Below, piece after piece: positions 38,711 through 47,006 of a stretch of DNA of 64,000 bases. Where the stretch lies: the IMG/VR virus record IMGVR_UViG_3300028361_000013, positions 104,583-168,582 of that record, one strand, 5' to 3'. The first letter of the stretch is position 1, and the number at the start of each line of letters is the position of its first letter. Made by a program: the position numbers and the translations under genes. The notes under the pieces are model-generated. The model was not told the origin of the DNA. It made no database searches and was given only the letters and a program-made list of their open reading frames with translations. This DNA comes from a virus.

Positions 38711-38992
38711 TTATCTTCTTCTATGGCTAAAATTTCTTTTTTTAGCCAAATGTTTACCTTTTTGTTTTGTTTCTCTAAATTTAGAAAATGGAACTTTATC
38801 TGGTTCAATAAAAACCTCTGGCATTTCTAAAATATCATTTCTGGTAATTAGAAATACTTCTGGCTCTGGCTCAAAAACATTCTTAACGTCATCAACTACT
38901 ATGGTATAGCCTTGCTCCATTGCAAGTTCCATCAAAGCTAACTTTGCACCAGCAGAACCACCGCTACCGCATCCCACAACAACTACATTCAT
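38711..38992 (-). CDS. Small protein with glycine-rich N-terminus
   Basis: 93 aa. Begins MNVVVVGCGSGGSAGAKLAL, resembling a nucleotide-binding GxGxxG start, but it is too short for a full Rossmann domain; the C-terminus is basic (KKRNFSHRRR). ATGA overlap with the upstream gene. Confidence 0.75.
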   Translation of the reverse strand: MNVVVVGCGSGGSAGAKLALMELAMEQGYTIVVDDVKNVFEPEPEVFLITRNDILEMPEVFIEPDKVPFSKFRETKQKGKHLAKKRNFSHRRR

Positions 38993-39324
38993 ATTGCTAC
39001 GTTTGTGTAAAACATGAACATTCTCTCGTCATTCATGTGAACCCAGACATGACTTCTGGTTCTTCCACATTCAAACTTTCCTGTTCTTTTTGCAGTATCA
39101 GAATTACAGAAAGTTCTGCAATCAATCAGCATCTTATCCAGAACTTCATCATCAAATGCTTTTGTATGTTCGTCTGGCTCTTCCTCTCTGGCAATTTGCA
39201 ATTCAGCAATTCCCGTATTGTTCCAGAATCTCATACATTCAAGTAAGTTTCTTGAAATGTAGTTAGACGCACCTTTGAAGGCGTTCTCTACTTTAATTTC
39301 TACTATCTGTGTCTGTGTGTCCAT
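38989..39324 (-). CDS. Unknown protein, leaderless
   Basis: 111 aa from the ATG at 39324 (MDTQTQIVEIKVENAFKGAS..). ATG 5 nt after the -10 box of class A promoter 39329-39358. Overlaps the next gene by 4 nt. Confidence 0.78.
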   Translation of the reverse strand: MDTQTQIVEIKVENAFKGASNYISRNLLECMRFWNNTGIAELQIAREEEPDEHTKAFDDEVLDKMLIDCRTFCNSDTAKRTGKFECGRTRSHVWVHMNDERMFMFYTNVAI

Positions 39325-39365
39325 ATCTGTATAACGATGGTTTTTTAAAAAGTTACAAAAAGCGA

Positions 39366-39396
39366 AAGAGGATAACAACCTCAGTCATTACCCTCT
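39366..39396 (-). terminator. Intrinsic terminator
   Basis: AGAGGGTAATGACTGAGGTTGTTATCCTCTTT downstream of the 149-codon gene. Confidence 0.6.
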
Positions 39397-39426
39397 CTCT
39401 ATGTTCATAACCAAACAAACAAATAT

Positions 39427-39876
39427 CTATTTTTGCAACTTGTTTTTCAAGTCCAATAATCCCATATAGCCAAGTTCGTTTTCGTCACATTTTCTGTCGC
39501 TAATGTTATTATTAATCAATTGCAAAACTGCTGTTAATTCTCTATCAGTAAATTCTAATTGAGTTTTATCATTTACATCTTCTATTGGTGTAAATGCGTC
39601 CACTATTTCGCAAAGTTGTTCAAACTCAATTCCACTATGTGCATAACTGTAACCGCTTTCGCTAATCAATGCGTATGGAGAAACTGCAACAACATAAGTT
39701 GAAGCTCCATCAATGTTGTACATCAATTCATCATCTTTGCCGTTTTCTAATTTTAGAACGTTCTCGCTGACAACATTGCTTTTTACTCCTATCCCTTTTG
39801 TATTAACAAGTTCAATTATTTTCTGAATAACCTCTTGCTCAATTTCCTCTAATTTATCTTTAAATCCTTTTGCTAT
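39427..39876 (-). CDS. Unknown protein with probable ATA start
   Basis: The frame is open from the class A leader (promoter 39900-39929) to 39427 and reads as ordinary protein throughout: AKGFKDKLEEIEQEVIQKII, later DDELMYNIDGASTYVVAVSP. The only in-frame ATG (39723) would remove 51 codons of good sequence. At the expected start position there is ATA (39876). Either AUA initiates, or the start codon was lost by mutation. 149 aa if complete. Confidence 0.7.
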   Translation of the reverse strand: MAKGFKDKLEEIEQEVIQKIIELVNTKGIGVKSNVVSENVLKLENGKDDELMYNIDGASTYVVAVSPYALISESGYSYAHSGIEFEQLCEIVDAFTPIEDVNDKTQLEFTDRELTAVLQLINNNISDRKCDENELGYMGLLDLKNKLQK

Positions 39877-39929
39877 TGCTTTAGTGTTTTTAGTTATGTT
39901 TATAACGATTTGTTTTTAAAAAGTTACAA

Positions 39930-40178
39930 TCAATCTTCTAAGTTAAACACTTCATTTTCATCCTTACCCAATACATCAACTGCGTAGTCTTGAATGTGGT
40001 CAATCAAATGAATAATGCCTTGCACTTCGTTAATTTTTTCTTCACTAACGGTTTTAATTATCCCATTCTTTACACCTTTAACTGCACCCAATATTTCAAT
40101 CAATGCTTCCTTTTGCTCTCTTAACTTATTAAAGTCAATGAAGTCTATAATGTCGTCTGCTGAATCAAATTCTGCCAT
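39930..40178 (-). CDS. Unknown protein
   Basis: 82 aa (MAEFDSADDIIDFIDFNKLR..), acidic and helical. Class A promoter 40205-40234. Confidence 0.75.
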   Translation of the reverse strand: MAEFDSADDIIDFIDFNKLREQKEALIEILGAVKGVKNGIIKTVSEEKINEVQGIIHLIDHIQDYAVDVLGKDENEVFNLED

Positions 40179-40228
40179 GTCTTAAAGTTTTATTGGTTAT
40201 GTTTGTATAACGATTTGTTTTTAAAAAG

Positions 40229-40570
40229 TTACAATATATTAATAATCTTTTTTGTCTTCTCTAAATCAGGCAATCCGTTGAACTCTCTTGAAAGTTCTTT
40301 GTAGTTCTTTACCAAGTACTCAAGCGTAATTACTTGCACGTAATTGTATTTATCTCCATACACCAAAATTGCGTGGTATCTATCAGAATAAAGTTCGTTG
40401 AACTCCTTAACTCCATCAAACAACATATCAGAATTTGAATCCTTTGTTGCTTCATCATAGAACTTTCCAAATGCAATGGTAGATTTTTCTTCCTCTTCCT
40501 CCTGACGTTCTTCTGCTAAGTCCCATAGCACCACAGACTTCAGGTCTTTAAATAATTTTCGCTTACTCAT
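40229..40570 (-). CDS. Unknown protein
   Basis: 113 aa (MSKRKLFKDLKSVVLWDLAE..); Glu run near residue 22-30. Overlaps the upstream gene by 8 nt; its TTG-TAA end lies in class A promoter 40205-40234. Confidence 0.75.
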   Translation of the reverse strand: MSKRKLFKDLKSVVLWDLAEERQEEEEEKSTIAFGKFYDEATKDSNSDMLFDGVKEFNELYSDRYHAILVYGDKYNYVQVITLEYLVKNYKELSREFNGLPDLEKTKKIINIL

Positions 40571-40745
40571 CTTCTAATAAATCTTTACAAGCCCCAATGA
40601 ATAAATCTAATTCGTTCTGCTCTGACTCTCCCGCTTCTATTTCATCTTGCATAAGTTGAAACATATCGTTAACTTCATCTTTTAATTCAGGGTTCTTTCC
40701 TAAAAACTCTTTTGCAAATTCTTGTGCTTCTGCTGTTGCGCTCAT
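40563..40745 (-). CDS. Acidic helical protein, unknown
   Basis: 60 aa (MSATAEAQEFAKEFLGKNPE..). First gene of the class A unit at 40769-40798. Confidence 0.72.
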   Translation of the reverse strand: MSATAEAQEFAKEFLGKNPELKDEVNDMFQLMQDEIEAGESEQNELDLFIGACKDLLEDE

Positions 40746-40825
40746 GTTATAATGTTTTTGTTACAAGTGTATAACGATGAGTATTTAAAAAGTTACAAGC
40801 TGACGCTTTTCCGCTTCGCTTACAA

Positions 40826-41248
40826 TTATGACTTTAAGTAAAAGTTGTGGTGTTTTTCAAGAATTTCTCTTTGAATCGCTACTTCTTTAATCGCTTCATC
40901 AAGTTTTTTTGAATACTTCGCTTCAACTTCTTCAATGAGTCCATCGACTCTAATTCTTTTATGAAAGAAGGTACGGTTTATGCGCTCTTTTTCAGCCTTA
41001 ATTCGGTTTATAATACTTTCCTTGGTTTGAAGCGCTCCTGTATATTCTAAAGACTTTACACAATGAAATGAAGGCTTCATAATTTCTTCGAACTCTGTTT
41101 TGAATTCTGAAATGCTTTTGCCAGCATATTTTTCATTTAGTTTGTCTTCCATCTTTCCTTCGTGAGGAAAATCTGTAATAACACCATCTTTTACGTTAAT
41201 AAAAATAGGGTGTCCAAATGCTCTGTCTATATAAAATTGTGCGTCCAT
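40826..41248 (-). CDS. Unknown protein, leaderless
   Basis: 140 aa (MDAQFYIDRAFGHPIFINVK..), C-terminal half coiled coil (IEEVEAKYSKKLDEAIKEVA). ATG 5 nt after the -10 box of class A promoter 41253-41282. Confidence 0.78.
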   Translation of the reverse strand: MDAQFYIDRAFGHPIFINVKDGVITDFPHEGKMEDKLNEKYAGKSISEFKTEFEEIMKPSFHCVKSLEYTGALQTKESIINRIKAEKERINRTFFHKRIRVDGLIEEVEAKYSKKLDEAIKEVAIQREILEKHHNFYLKS

Positions 41249-41283
41249 ATCTGTATAACGATTGAAGTTTAAAAAGTTACAAT

Positions 41284-41559
41284 TTAACGAATCTCAATTG
41301 TTAAAAGTTTTGACTGCGCATTATAATAAAAATGCGCTTTATTGTTGTCGAACTCTGAACTCACGTAAAAACGACCCAACCTTTTCTCTGTTATCGTTCT
41401 CTGCTTGTCCAATTGCCCCAGCAACTCAAAACCAATAGCGTTAGCCTTTTTCATGCTGGGCATCTTTCCTAAAAAACCACCAGCTTTAATAATATCTTTG
41501 ACTAATTCGCTGGTAGTTATTTCACTTTTTAACCAGCTGGCTATATTTAACTTTCTCAT
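41284..41559 (-). CDS. Unknown protein
   Basis: 91 aa (MRKLNIASWLKSEITTSELV..), basic. Third gene of the class A unit at 41993; 4-nt ATGA overlap with the gene before. Confidence 0.75.
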   Translation of the reverse strand: MRKLNIASWLKSEITTSELVKDIIKAGGFLGKMPSMKKANAIGFELLGQLDKQRTITEKRLGRFYVSSEFDNNKAHFYYNAQSKLLTIEIR

Positions 41560-41750
41560 TTCTTTATCATTGTTTGTGAATACTCATTTTCAAAAGTAGT
41601 ATCTTTGTGTTGAGTTCCCGAAAATCTGTTTTGTTGGTGTACCGTCACCACTTGGTGAGAACCCAACGGCTCCCACCCTTCAGCTTGCATGTCAGCAATC
41701 TTTTTATTAAGACCGCTTGCGTGTCTTGAAGTAATTATTTTCTGCTCCAT
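41556..41750 (-). CDS. DUF1737-like small protein
   Basis: 64 aa from the ATG at 41750 (TAATG overlap). The pattern SGLNKKIADMQAEGWEPLGS-HQVV fits the DUF1737 family: a short helix then 'GW.P.G'. Function unknown. Confidence 0.75.
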   Translation of the reverse strand: MEQKIITSRHASGLNKKIADMQAEGWEPLGSHQVVTVHQQNRFSGTQHKDTTFENEYSQTMIKK

Positions 41751-41965
41751 TATTTTATCTTTAGTTCTTTTCTTAACCATGCGTTACCTTCCCTATTAGG
41801 ACTTACAATAAATCCTCTTCCCGTTTCAGCGTGCTGAATCGAGCCACCGTATCCGTTTTCAAGAATGTTAATTGCATTTTCTGCGCTATACTGACCCCCA
41901 TCACTTGGTTGAAGGCAGTGGTTTTCGAAGTCATCTTCTCCTAAAGCTTTACTAATTTCGTACAT
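41750..41965 (-). CDS. Unknown small protein
   Basis: 71 aa (MYEISKALGEDDFENHCLQP..). First gene of the three-gene class A unit at 41993-42022. Confidence 0.75.
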   Translation of the reverse strand: MYEISKALGEDDFENHCLQPSDGGQYSAENAINILENGYGGSIQHAETGRGFIVSPNREGNAWLRKELKIK

Positions 41966-42043
41966 AAGTTGTTATATTAATTTGTTACAATTATATAACG
42001 ATGCGAATTTAAAAAGTTACAAACTAACGTTTTTCAGCTTTGC

Positions 42044-42229
42044 TTACAAAGGGAGAGTTCCGTTTTTGTTACCGAACTTAATAATGTTTTTGACTTGCTC
42101 ACAATTTTCAATAACAGTCTTACCACCAAATTCAACTTTAACCTTTATTAGGGAGAGTCTTAAATCTTGTTGTTCTTGGTTTAAATTTTGTCCTTGTGTC
42201 AGTTGGTCGAGCGCTTGATTAATTGTCAT
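42044..42229 (-). CDS. Unknown small protein
   Basis: 61 aa (MTINQALDQLTQGQNLNQEQ..), ends GTLPL, where the CTCTCCC of a GGGAGA motif encodes TLP. Last gene of the unit at 42920. Confidence 0.7.
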   Translation of the reverse strand: MTINQALDQLTQGQNLNQEQQDLRLSLIKVKVEFGGKTVIENCEQVKNIIKFGNKNGTLPL

Positions 42230-42269
42230 TTTGAGTGTATTTAATTACTTCTATAAATATAGGGAGAAT

Positions 42270-42674
42270 TTATAAACTTTCAAAACTTTTCCATGTCAAT
42301 TCCCACGCTAAATCTTCAAATTCGTTTTTAGTTAAACCCTTTTCAATTGACTTTAAAAAATCAAAAGTATCTTTGTCTTTTTTTATTTGACGTTTTCTAC
42401 TTTTAAATGAATCTCTAAAGAAATGCCAACGCTTTAAACTAAATTTAATTGAAGCTACGTCTTTAAATGGAATGTAAGCTCCTGCAACGCCATATCCACC
42501 TATTGTGTTGGCGAAAACTTTATGACACCTTACAAACCTTCTATCTCCGTCTGAAAAGTTGTAACAAAAGTAGTACCCAGTCACTCTATAGCTTCTACCA
42601 TCTTTTGTTTGAAAACTCGACAAACCTATGCAGGTGAAAAGTTTTATCAACCTTTTTTTAATCCAGTTTTTCAT
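42270..42674 (-). CDS. Basic protein, unknown
   Basis: 134 aa (MKNWIKKRLIKLFTCIGLSS..), rich in Lys, Arg and Phe; middle beta-rich (GYYFCYNFSDGDRRFVRCHK). Could bind nucleic acid or membrane. 3 nt after the 72-aa gene. Confidence 0.75.
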   Translation of the reverse strand: MKNWIKKRLIKLFTCIGLSSFQTKDGRSYRVTGYYFCYNFSDGDRRFVRCHKVFANTIGGYGVAGAYIPFKDVASIKFSLKRWHFFRDSFKSRKRQIKKDKDTFDFLKSIEKGLTKNEFEDLAWELTWKSFESL

Positions 42675-42677
42675 ATC

Positions 42678-42896
42678 TTAGTTCAGTGTTGCCTTCCAAA
42701 ATGTATTTCTTTTTGAAAGTAGTTGAGAATATCTGTTTGCTTTTTGAATTGCCTCTGTAACATCCGCATGGTTGTCGGGCATAATTCCAATTCCATTTGA
42801 ATCGAAAACCTCTAATTTAAGTTTAGCAATTTCTTCTGTGAATTCGAATGGCAATCCTGCCAATCCGTCTATTATTTCATCTTTGTCAAATCTCAT
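42678..42896 (-). CDS. Unknown small protein
   Basis: 72 aa (MRFDKDEIIDGLAGLPFEFT..). First gene of the three-gene class A unit at 42920-42949. Confidence 0.75.
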   Translation of the reverse strand: MRFDKDEIIDGLAGLPFEFTEEIAKLKLEVFDSNGIGIMPDNHADVTEAIQKANRYSQLLSKRNTFWKATLN

Positions 42897-42946
42897 CTTG
42901 TTATGTTTTGGTTACATAAGTATAACGATGAATATTTAAAAAGTTA

Positions 42947-42979
42947 CAAAAAAGCCCCCAAACTAATTGAGGGCTTTTG
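42947..42979 (-). terminator. Intrinsic terminator
   Basis: AAAGCCCTCAATTAGTTTGGGGGCTTTTTT after the 105-aa gene. Confidence 0.7.
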
Positions 42980-42981
42980 TT

Positions 42982-43299
42982 TTATTTTCTTTCTATTCTG
43001 TGGTCAATTGTCTGCACCAATACGTCAACGTAAACGTTTTCATCAATGCTAATTACTTTGCCTTTAAGCGTGGTTAAAATTACTTTGAATGTATCATCCC
43101 ACCCTAAAATAATGTAAACGTGTCCCTTATGCAAAAATCCTTCTGACTTGAATCTTAAAAACTTGTCTTTGTTAATTGTCCAAGCGTGCGCACCCCAGCA
43201 CCATACTGTTTGAAGTCTTCTAAGGTTGTTAAACAAATCCTTTGGGTCAAATCCTCTTTCTCCTATTTCTGCTGGGTTTAAAACGTCTCCTACTTTCAT
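42982..43299 (-). CDS. Unknown protein
   Basis: 105 aa from the ATG at 43299 (MKVGDVLNPAEIGERGFDPK..). Contains WCWGAHAWTINKDKFLRFKS and a beta-rich GWDDTFKVILTTLKGKV region, a layout I associate with small phage accessory proteins. Class A promoter 43328-43357. Confidence 0.75.
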   Translation of the reverse strand: MKVGDVLNPAEIGERGFDPKDLFNNLRRLQTVWCWGAHAWTINKDKFLRFKSEGFLHKGHVYIILGWDDTFKVILTTLKGKVISIDENVYVDVLVQTIDHRIERK

Positions 43300-43358
43300 A
43301 ATTTCCTTTTGTTTATTGGTTACATAGGTATAACGACACGAATTTAAAAAGTTACAAA

Positions 43359-43634
43359 TTAGTAAACCCAAGTTTGTTGAATCTCTATTTTAAAATCTTC
43401 CTCTCCTACTTCTGCTTCAACTCTAACAACAACATCTAAAGGTGGGCTATTTTTAACATCAGAAAACCCAAGACCGTCTTGAATTTTAATAGACGTAACT
43501 TTAGCGTCAAAATGACTTTCAATTGCTTTGGTAGCTTTTTTAACCAACTCTTCTTCGTCTGTAGTATTAGAAATAATTGTACCAATGTTCGGTGCTTCAC
43601 AGTTGTCTAACTCTATAAGTGTTATTGCTATCAT
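43359..43634 (-). CDS. Unknown protein
   Basis: 91 aa (MIAITLIELDNCEAPNIGTI..), alpha/beta. Class A promoter 43661-43690. Confidence 0.75.
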   Translation of the reverse strand: MIAITLIELDNCEAPNIGTIISNTTDEEELVKKATKAIESHFDAKVTSIKIQDGLGFSDVKNSPPLDVVVRVEAEVGEEDFKIEIQQTWVY

Positions 43635-43690
43635 AATTTTATTTTTATTTGGTTATATCTGTATAACGACAGTAATTTAAAAAGTTACAA

Positions 43691-43951
43691 TTACCAACCC
43701 ATATTGGCTTCGGCTTGTTTTGCCATTCCTTTTGCAAGGTGCAACAAATAGTCAAATACATCTCCATTATGAAAATCTATTTTTACAAGCATTGTACGAA
43801 TTTCTTTTTGCATCTCATTAGGAATGCCTTCAATGAATTCTATAAGGTTTTGGTATGTAATCCCAATGTGACCTTCAATTTTAATTTCAGCATCAACACT
43901 TTTACCTTTCTCTTCAATTAAATTTGCTAGGTATGTCTTAATTTCGCTCAT
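43691..43951 (-). CDS. Unknown protein
   Basis: 86 aa (MSEIKTYLANLIEEKGKSVD..), helical. Class A promoter 43976-44005. Confidence 0.75.
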   Translation of the reverse strand: MSEIKTYLANLIEEKGKSVDAEIKIEGHIGITYQNLIEFIEGIPNEMQKEIRTMLVKIDFHNGDVFDYLLHLAKGMAKQAEANMGW

Positions 43952-44005
43952 TGTCTTTATGTATTGGTTACATAGGTATAACGATAGGAATTTAAAAAGT
44001 TACAA

Positions 44006-44383
44006 TTAGTCCAGTCTAAACTTTCTGGCTATTTCTTTGTGCATTTCTGGCTTAATTACAACATAGTTATTTGAACCTCCTGAATAATCTTTGTTGTGTT
44101 TTGCTGTACGAACTAACATTTCTGGCTCATTGTTTCTATTAAAACCGAATCCACCTCTAACATCTGAAATTGAGAAGTAATAAAATTGCTCATCAACTTT
44201 AAAAAATCCGCTCAATCCAAAATGACCTTTACTAAATTCAATACTTGTTGCTGCAATGTTTAACAACTCTTTTGTAAACTCTTTTTTGAATAATCTGAAG
44301 AATTTATTAAACTCATCAGAGTTTCTTGAACTGCTTCCAAAATAATTAATTCCTCCTAATAAGTTCTGTACAATCGTTTTCAT
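44006..44383 (-). CDS. Unknown protein
   Basis: 125 aa (MKTIVQNLLGGINYFGSSSR..), Phe/Asn-rich. Class A promoter 44407-44436. Confidence 0.75.
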   Translation of the reverse strand: MKTIVQNLLGGINYFGSSSRNSDEFNKFFRLFKKEFTKELLNIAATSIEFSKGHFGLSGFFKVDEQFYYFSISDVRGGFGFNRNNEPEMLVRTAKHNKDYSGGSNNYVVIKPEMHKEIARKFRLD

Positions 44384-44430
44384 ATCTTTTTTGTTTGGTT
44401 ATATCTGTATAACGAAATTAATTTAAAAAG

Positions 44431-44646
44431 TTACAATCTACTTGGAACAAATGAAGGTGAATTTATTTTTTGAATGGCTAAATCTTTCATTGACTCGTCA
44501 TTACCTCTAACGCCTTCAAACTCTTCTGTTGTAACGTGAACAAACACAGGAAACATTTCTCCTTTAAATACAGGTGTCAAGTCACGTCCGCCCTTTGCAC
44601 TTCTTAATGCACGTATTGAACGGATGTTTTCTTTCTTAATTTCCAT
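44431..44646 (-). CDS. Unknown protein
   Basis: 71 aa from the ATG at 44646 (MEIKKENIRSIRALRSAKGG..). Ends in TTG-TAA within class A promoter 44407-44436. Own class A promoter 44669-44698. Confidence 0.75.
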   Translation of the reverse strand: MEIKKENIRSIRALRSAKGGRDLTPVFKGEMFPVFVHVTTEEFEGVRGNDESMKDLAIQKINSPSFVPSRL

Positions 44647-44731
44647 GTCTTTTGTATTGGTTACAAGCATATAACGATAGTAATTCAAAAAGTTACAATT
44701 TCATTCGTCATGACGAACAAGGAAAATATAA

Positions 44732-44784
44732 GGCAGGTTGGAGTCTACTCTTCCGACTTATAAAGCCAGGCCCGTTTCCTATTT
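44732..44784 (-). repeat. Intergenic element driven by an orphan class A promoter
   Basis: GGCAGGTTGGAGTCTACTC plus TTCCG, flanked by GGGCC. Class A promoter 44785-44814 reads into it. Next to it, at 44704-44717, is the 14-bp palindrome TTCGTCATGACGAA. Confidence 0.55.
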
Positions 44785-44814
44785 GTATAACGATACGATT
44801 TCAAAAAGTTACAA

Positions 44815-44966
44815 ATCACGTTTTTCCCGCCCCTTGTGAGGACGAGTTATGATTAGGAAAAATCAGGTCTGCTCTTGCAGTTGTTAATCTCTGTTTTTTG
44901 GAAGTTCAGACTTTGCTGTATCAGAATCTTTTTTTCATGGCTTCTTTATTTTATTGGTTCTTATCT
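44815..44966 (-). other. Class A unit without an intact gene
   Basis: Behind class A promoter 44967-44996 the leader and ATG (ATGAAAAAAAG) are normal, but the frame stops after 5 codons. One extra A in the A7 run would open 28 codons (MKKKILIQQSLNFQKTEINN..). Broken gene or leader RNA. Confidence 0.45.
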
Positions 44967-44997
44967 GTATAACGACTGTATTTTAAAAAGTTACAAT

Positions 44998-45183
44998 TTA
45001 ATCCTCTTCAAGGTCTTCTTCAAATTCTTCAGCCAATTCAATCAAATAATCACCCTCCAAATTTTCGCCAACTTCAAATCCTGGATACACCCCAACTTCT
45101 TGACCATTCTTTTCAATTAACATACCGTCCTCTATGTTTGAAAAAATGTACTTATCTAATCCGCTAAAAATTATTCTTTTCAT
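44998..45183 (-). CDS. Acidic small protein, unknown
   Basis: 61 aa from the ATG at 45183 (MKRIIFSGLDKYIFSNIEDG.., C-terminal EEFEEDLEED). An ATG at 45210 in frame is possible. It lies downstream of the broken gene 45216-45417. Confidence 0.7.
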   Translation of the reverse strand: MKRIIFSGLDKYIFSNIEDGMLIEKNGQEVGVYPGFEVGENLEGDYLIELAEEFEEDLEED

Positions 45184-45215
45184 TTCTGTTGTTTTTATGT
45201 TGTCACACATTAAAA

Positions 45216-45417
45216 CTACGCTTCGCTATTGCTAACACGTTGTATAAGTAATTGCTCCTCCAACCATTTAACATACCTATCGCTAAATAATACATCATTA
45301 AAATGAGGTTCAGACCAACATTTATTATAGGTCTTTTTCTCAAATTCATCTCTTAATTTCTCTTGTTCTTCTTCCAATTTCTTTAGTTTTTAATTCAGAA
45401 ACTACTCATACAACCAT
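45216..45417 (-). pseudogene. Decayed gene behind class A promoter 45429
   Basis: A convincing protein stretch (LEEEQEKLRDEFEKKTYNKC, then WSEPHFNDVLFSDRYVKWLE, ending TAG at 45216) has no proper start. The ATG at 45417 is followed by a TGA three codons later, and joining the frames needs one extra A in an A5 run. The end (caacgtgttagc) resembles cassette-type host sequence. Confidence 0.6.
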
Positions 45418-45458
45418 CTGTTACAGCAGTATAACGATGAGGTTTTAAAAAGTTACAA

Positions 45459-45641
45459 TTAAAACTTAACTACTGTACACCCTTCTCTATCCGTCCACCA
45501 CAAAGTCTTTTGAACTCCGTTGCCCATTGTCACCACAACGGCATCCATAATCTCATCATTCTTTGCTGAACCAACTGAATCTACTGTGTAATCAGTTCCA
45601 TAAAATTTAATTTGAGAGCCTTGTTGTACTGGATTTGTCAT
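45459..45641 (-). CDS. Unknown small beta protein
   Basis: 60 aa from the ATG at 45641 (MTNPVQQGSQIKFYGTDYTV..), SH3-like beta pattern with WWTDREG near the end. Class A promoter 45664-45693. Confidence 0.75.
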   Translation of the reverse strand: MTNPVQQGSQIKFYGTDYTVDSVGSAKNDEIMDAVVVTMGNGVQKTLWWTDREGCTVVKF

Positions 45642-45696
45642 GTCTTTTGTTTTGGTTACATCTATATAACGATGAATGTTTAAAAAGTTACAAACT

Positions 45697-45722
45697 AAAA
45701 AAGAGGACATAAGCCCTCTTAA
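45697..45722 (-). terminator. Intrinsic terminator
   Basis: AAGAGGGC-TTAT-GTCCTCTTTTTT after the 62-aa gene. Confidence 0.7.
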
Positions 45723-45743
45723 TTATCGTATATTCAAGAAATA

Positions 45744-45932
45744 CTAAGCTGGTATTATCATTATTTCTTTGTTTTTAATACCAGCATACTTAATTGCAAT
45801 ACCTAATAACTCAGCTTCTTCGTTTGCAAAAGCTTCTTGAGTTAATAAAATTGTTCCTTCATCTCCAGAACAGGCTTTTACGAATTCTGGTAATTCTTTT
45901 TCTACTTTTTTTATTACTTCTTGATTTGACAT
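45744..45932 (-). CDS. Unknown small protein
   Basis: 62 aa from the ATG at 45932 (MSNQEVIKKVEKELPEFVKA..). Class A promoter 45958-45986, which has the variant end GTTACAG. Confidence 0.75.
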   Translation of the reverse strand: MSNQEVIKKVEKELPEFVKACSGDEGTILLTQEAFANEEAELLGIAIKYAGIKNKEIMIIPA

Positions 45933-45993
45933 ATTTTTTGTTTTATTGGTTATATCTATATAACGATGACATTTTAAAAAGTTACAGAAATGC

Positions 45994-46022
45994 GAAAAGG
46001 CAGGGTAACAACTCCCTGCCTT
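45994..46022 (-). terminator. Intrinsic terminator
   Basis: AAGGCAGGGAGTTGTTACCCTGCCTTTTC after the 89-aa gene. Confidence 0.7.
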
Positions 46023-46064
46023 CTCTATTTGTAACATTGTAACATATAACAAACAATAATATTT

Positions 46065-46334
46065 TTAGTTCTGGTTCACCTTCTGGACTAACATCTCTAA
46101 GGTATCCCTGACCAGCTCCGAGCTGGTAATTTTTTCTTTTGTCTTCAGGACGGTCTTCTGGTCTTGCTTCAGGTCATCCTTAAAACTTACCTGAACATCC
46201 GACTCCTGTATCCTGTATTCACCAGCAATCATGGTTTTGTATCCGTCAATCACATCCTGTCCAGTACATCCCCTGTACTCTATCTGGTACACCTGCTGGT
46301 CATCAATGGTGAATACTATCCAAGCCCTGTTCAT
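46065..46334 (-). CDS. Unknown protein
   Basis: 89 aa (MNRAWIVFTIDDQQVYQIEY..), beta then helix. 4-nt overlap with the upstream gene. Confidence 0.75.
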   Translation of the reverse strand: MNRAWIVFTIDDQQVYQIEYRGCTGQDVIDGYKTMIAGEYRIQESDVQVSFKDDLKQDQKTVLKTKEKITSSELVRDTLEMLVQKVNQN

Positions 46335-46648
46335 AATTTCACGCCTGTAATTCTAACTACTTTGTTGCTGGAGAAATCACCTTCAAAAAGTTCTTCAAAT
46401 AACGCCTCCTGCTCATTAATAGCGTAAACCTCATCCCAGTTGACATATAACACAGGCGTTTCACCGTCCATCTCAATATACACCCTTCCCTGTCTGCCTC
46501 TACCTTCGTTCTTGTCGTCATCAGCATCAAAGAATCCGTCATACTGCTGGTTTCTTAGAATGAATCTCATTGCAGCCTCAAGCTCCTGAACCTTTGCGGC
46601 TATGGTTGCTTTTGCCCACTCTTGTAAATCTTTCTTTGCTGTTTTCAT
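46331..46648 (-). CDS. Unknown protein, leaderless
   Basis: 105 aa (MKTAKKDLQEWAKATIAAKV..); N-terminal helix, then GYDGFFDADDDKNEGRGRQG-like acidic stretch and beta end. ATG 5 nt after the -10 box of class A promoter 46653-46682. Confidence 0.78.
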   Translation of the reverse strand: MKTAKKDLQEWAKATIAAKVQELEAAMRFILRNQQYDGFFDADDDKNEGRGRQGRVYIEMDGETPVLYVNWDEVYAINEQEALFEELFEGDFSSNKVVRITGVKL

Positions 46649-46676
46649 ATCTGTATAACGATTCAGGTTTAAAAAG

Positions 46677-47006
46677 TTACAAAGGGAGAGTTATAAAATT
46701 GTCATCTCCCATAATAAAATCATTCTTTGTAGCGCACACATCCACTTTGTATCCCAAGCCCATAAGTTCTTCCAGAGCTTTTGCTGAATTATACACCTGC
46801 TCCTTCTGGTTAAGTCTGTGAGAAATCTCTGGCATCAGGTAAATTACTTGGTCTGGCTTCTCACCTTTCATTGAGGCTGGTAACCCATCTCTTTCCCACG
46901 CTCTAACATTGCTCATGCTGAATTTGCATACAACAATATAATTAGTCCTATCATTGAACTCTAACCCTATCAAAAGTTCTTTTAATATGTTTAAAATATC
47001 TTCCAT
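46677..47006 (-). CDS. Unknown protein
   Basis: 109 aa (MEDILNILKELLIGLEFNDR..). Starts in TAATG overlap; its last codons TTG-TAA belong to class A promoter 46653-46682 and follow a TCTCCC motif. Confidence 0.75.
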   Translation of the reverse strand: MEDILNILKELLIGLEFNDRTNYIVVCKFSMSNVRAWERDGLPASMKGEKPDQVIYLMPEISHRLNQKEQVYNSAKALEELMGLGYKVDVCATKNDFIMGDDNFITLPL

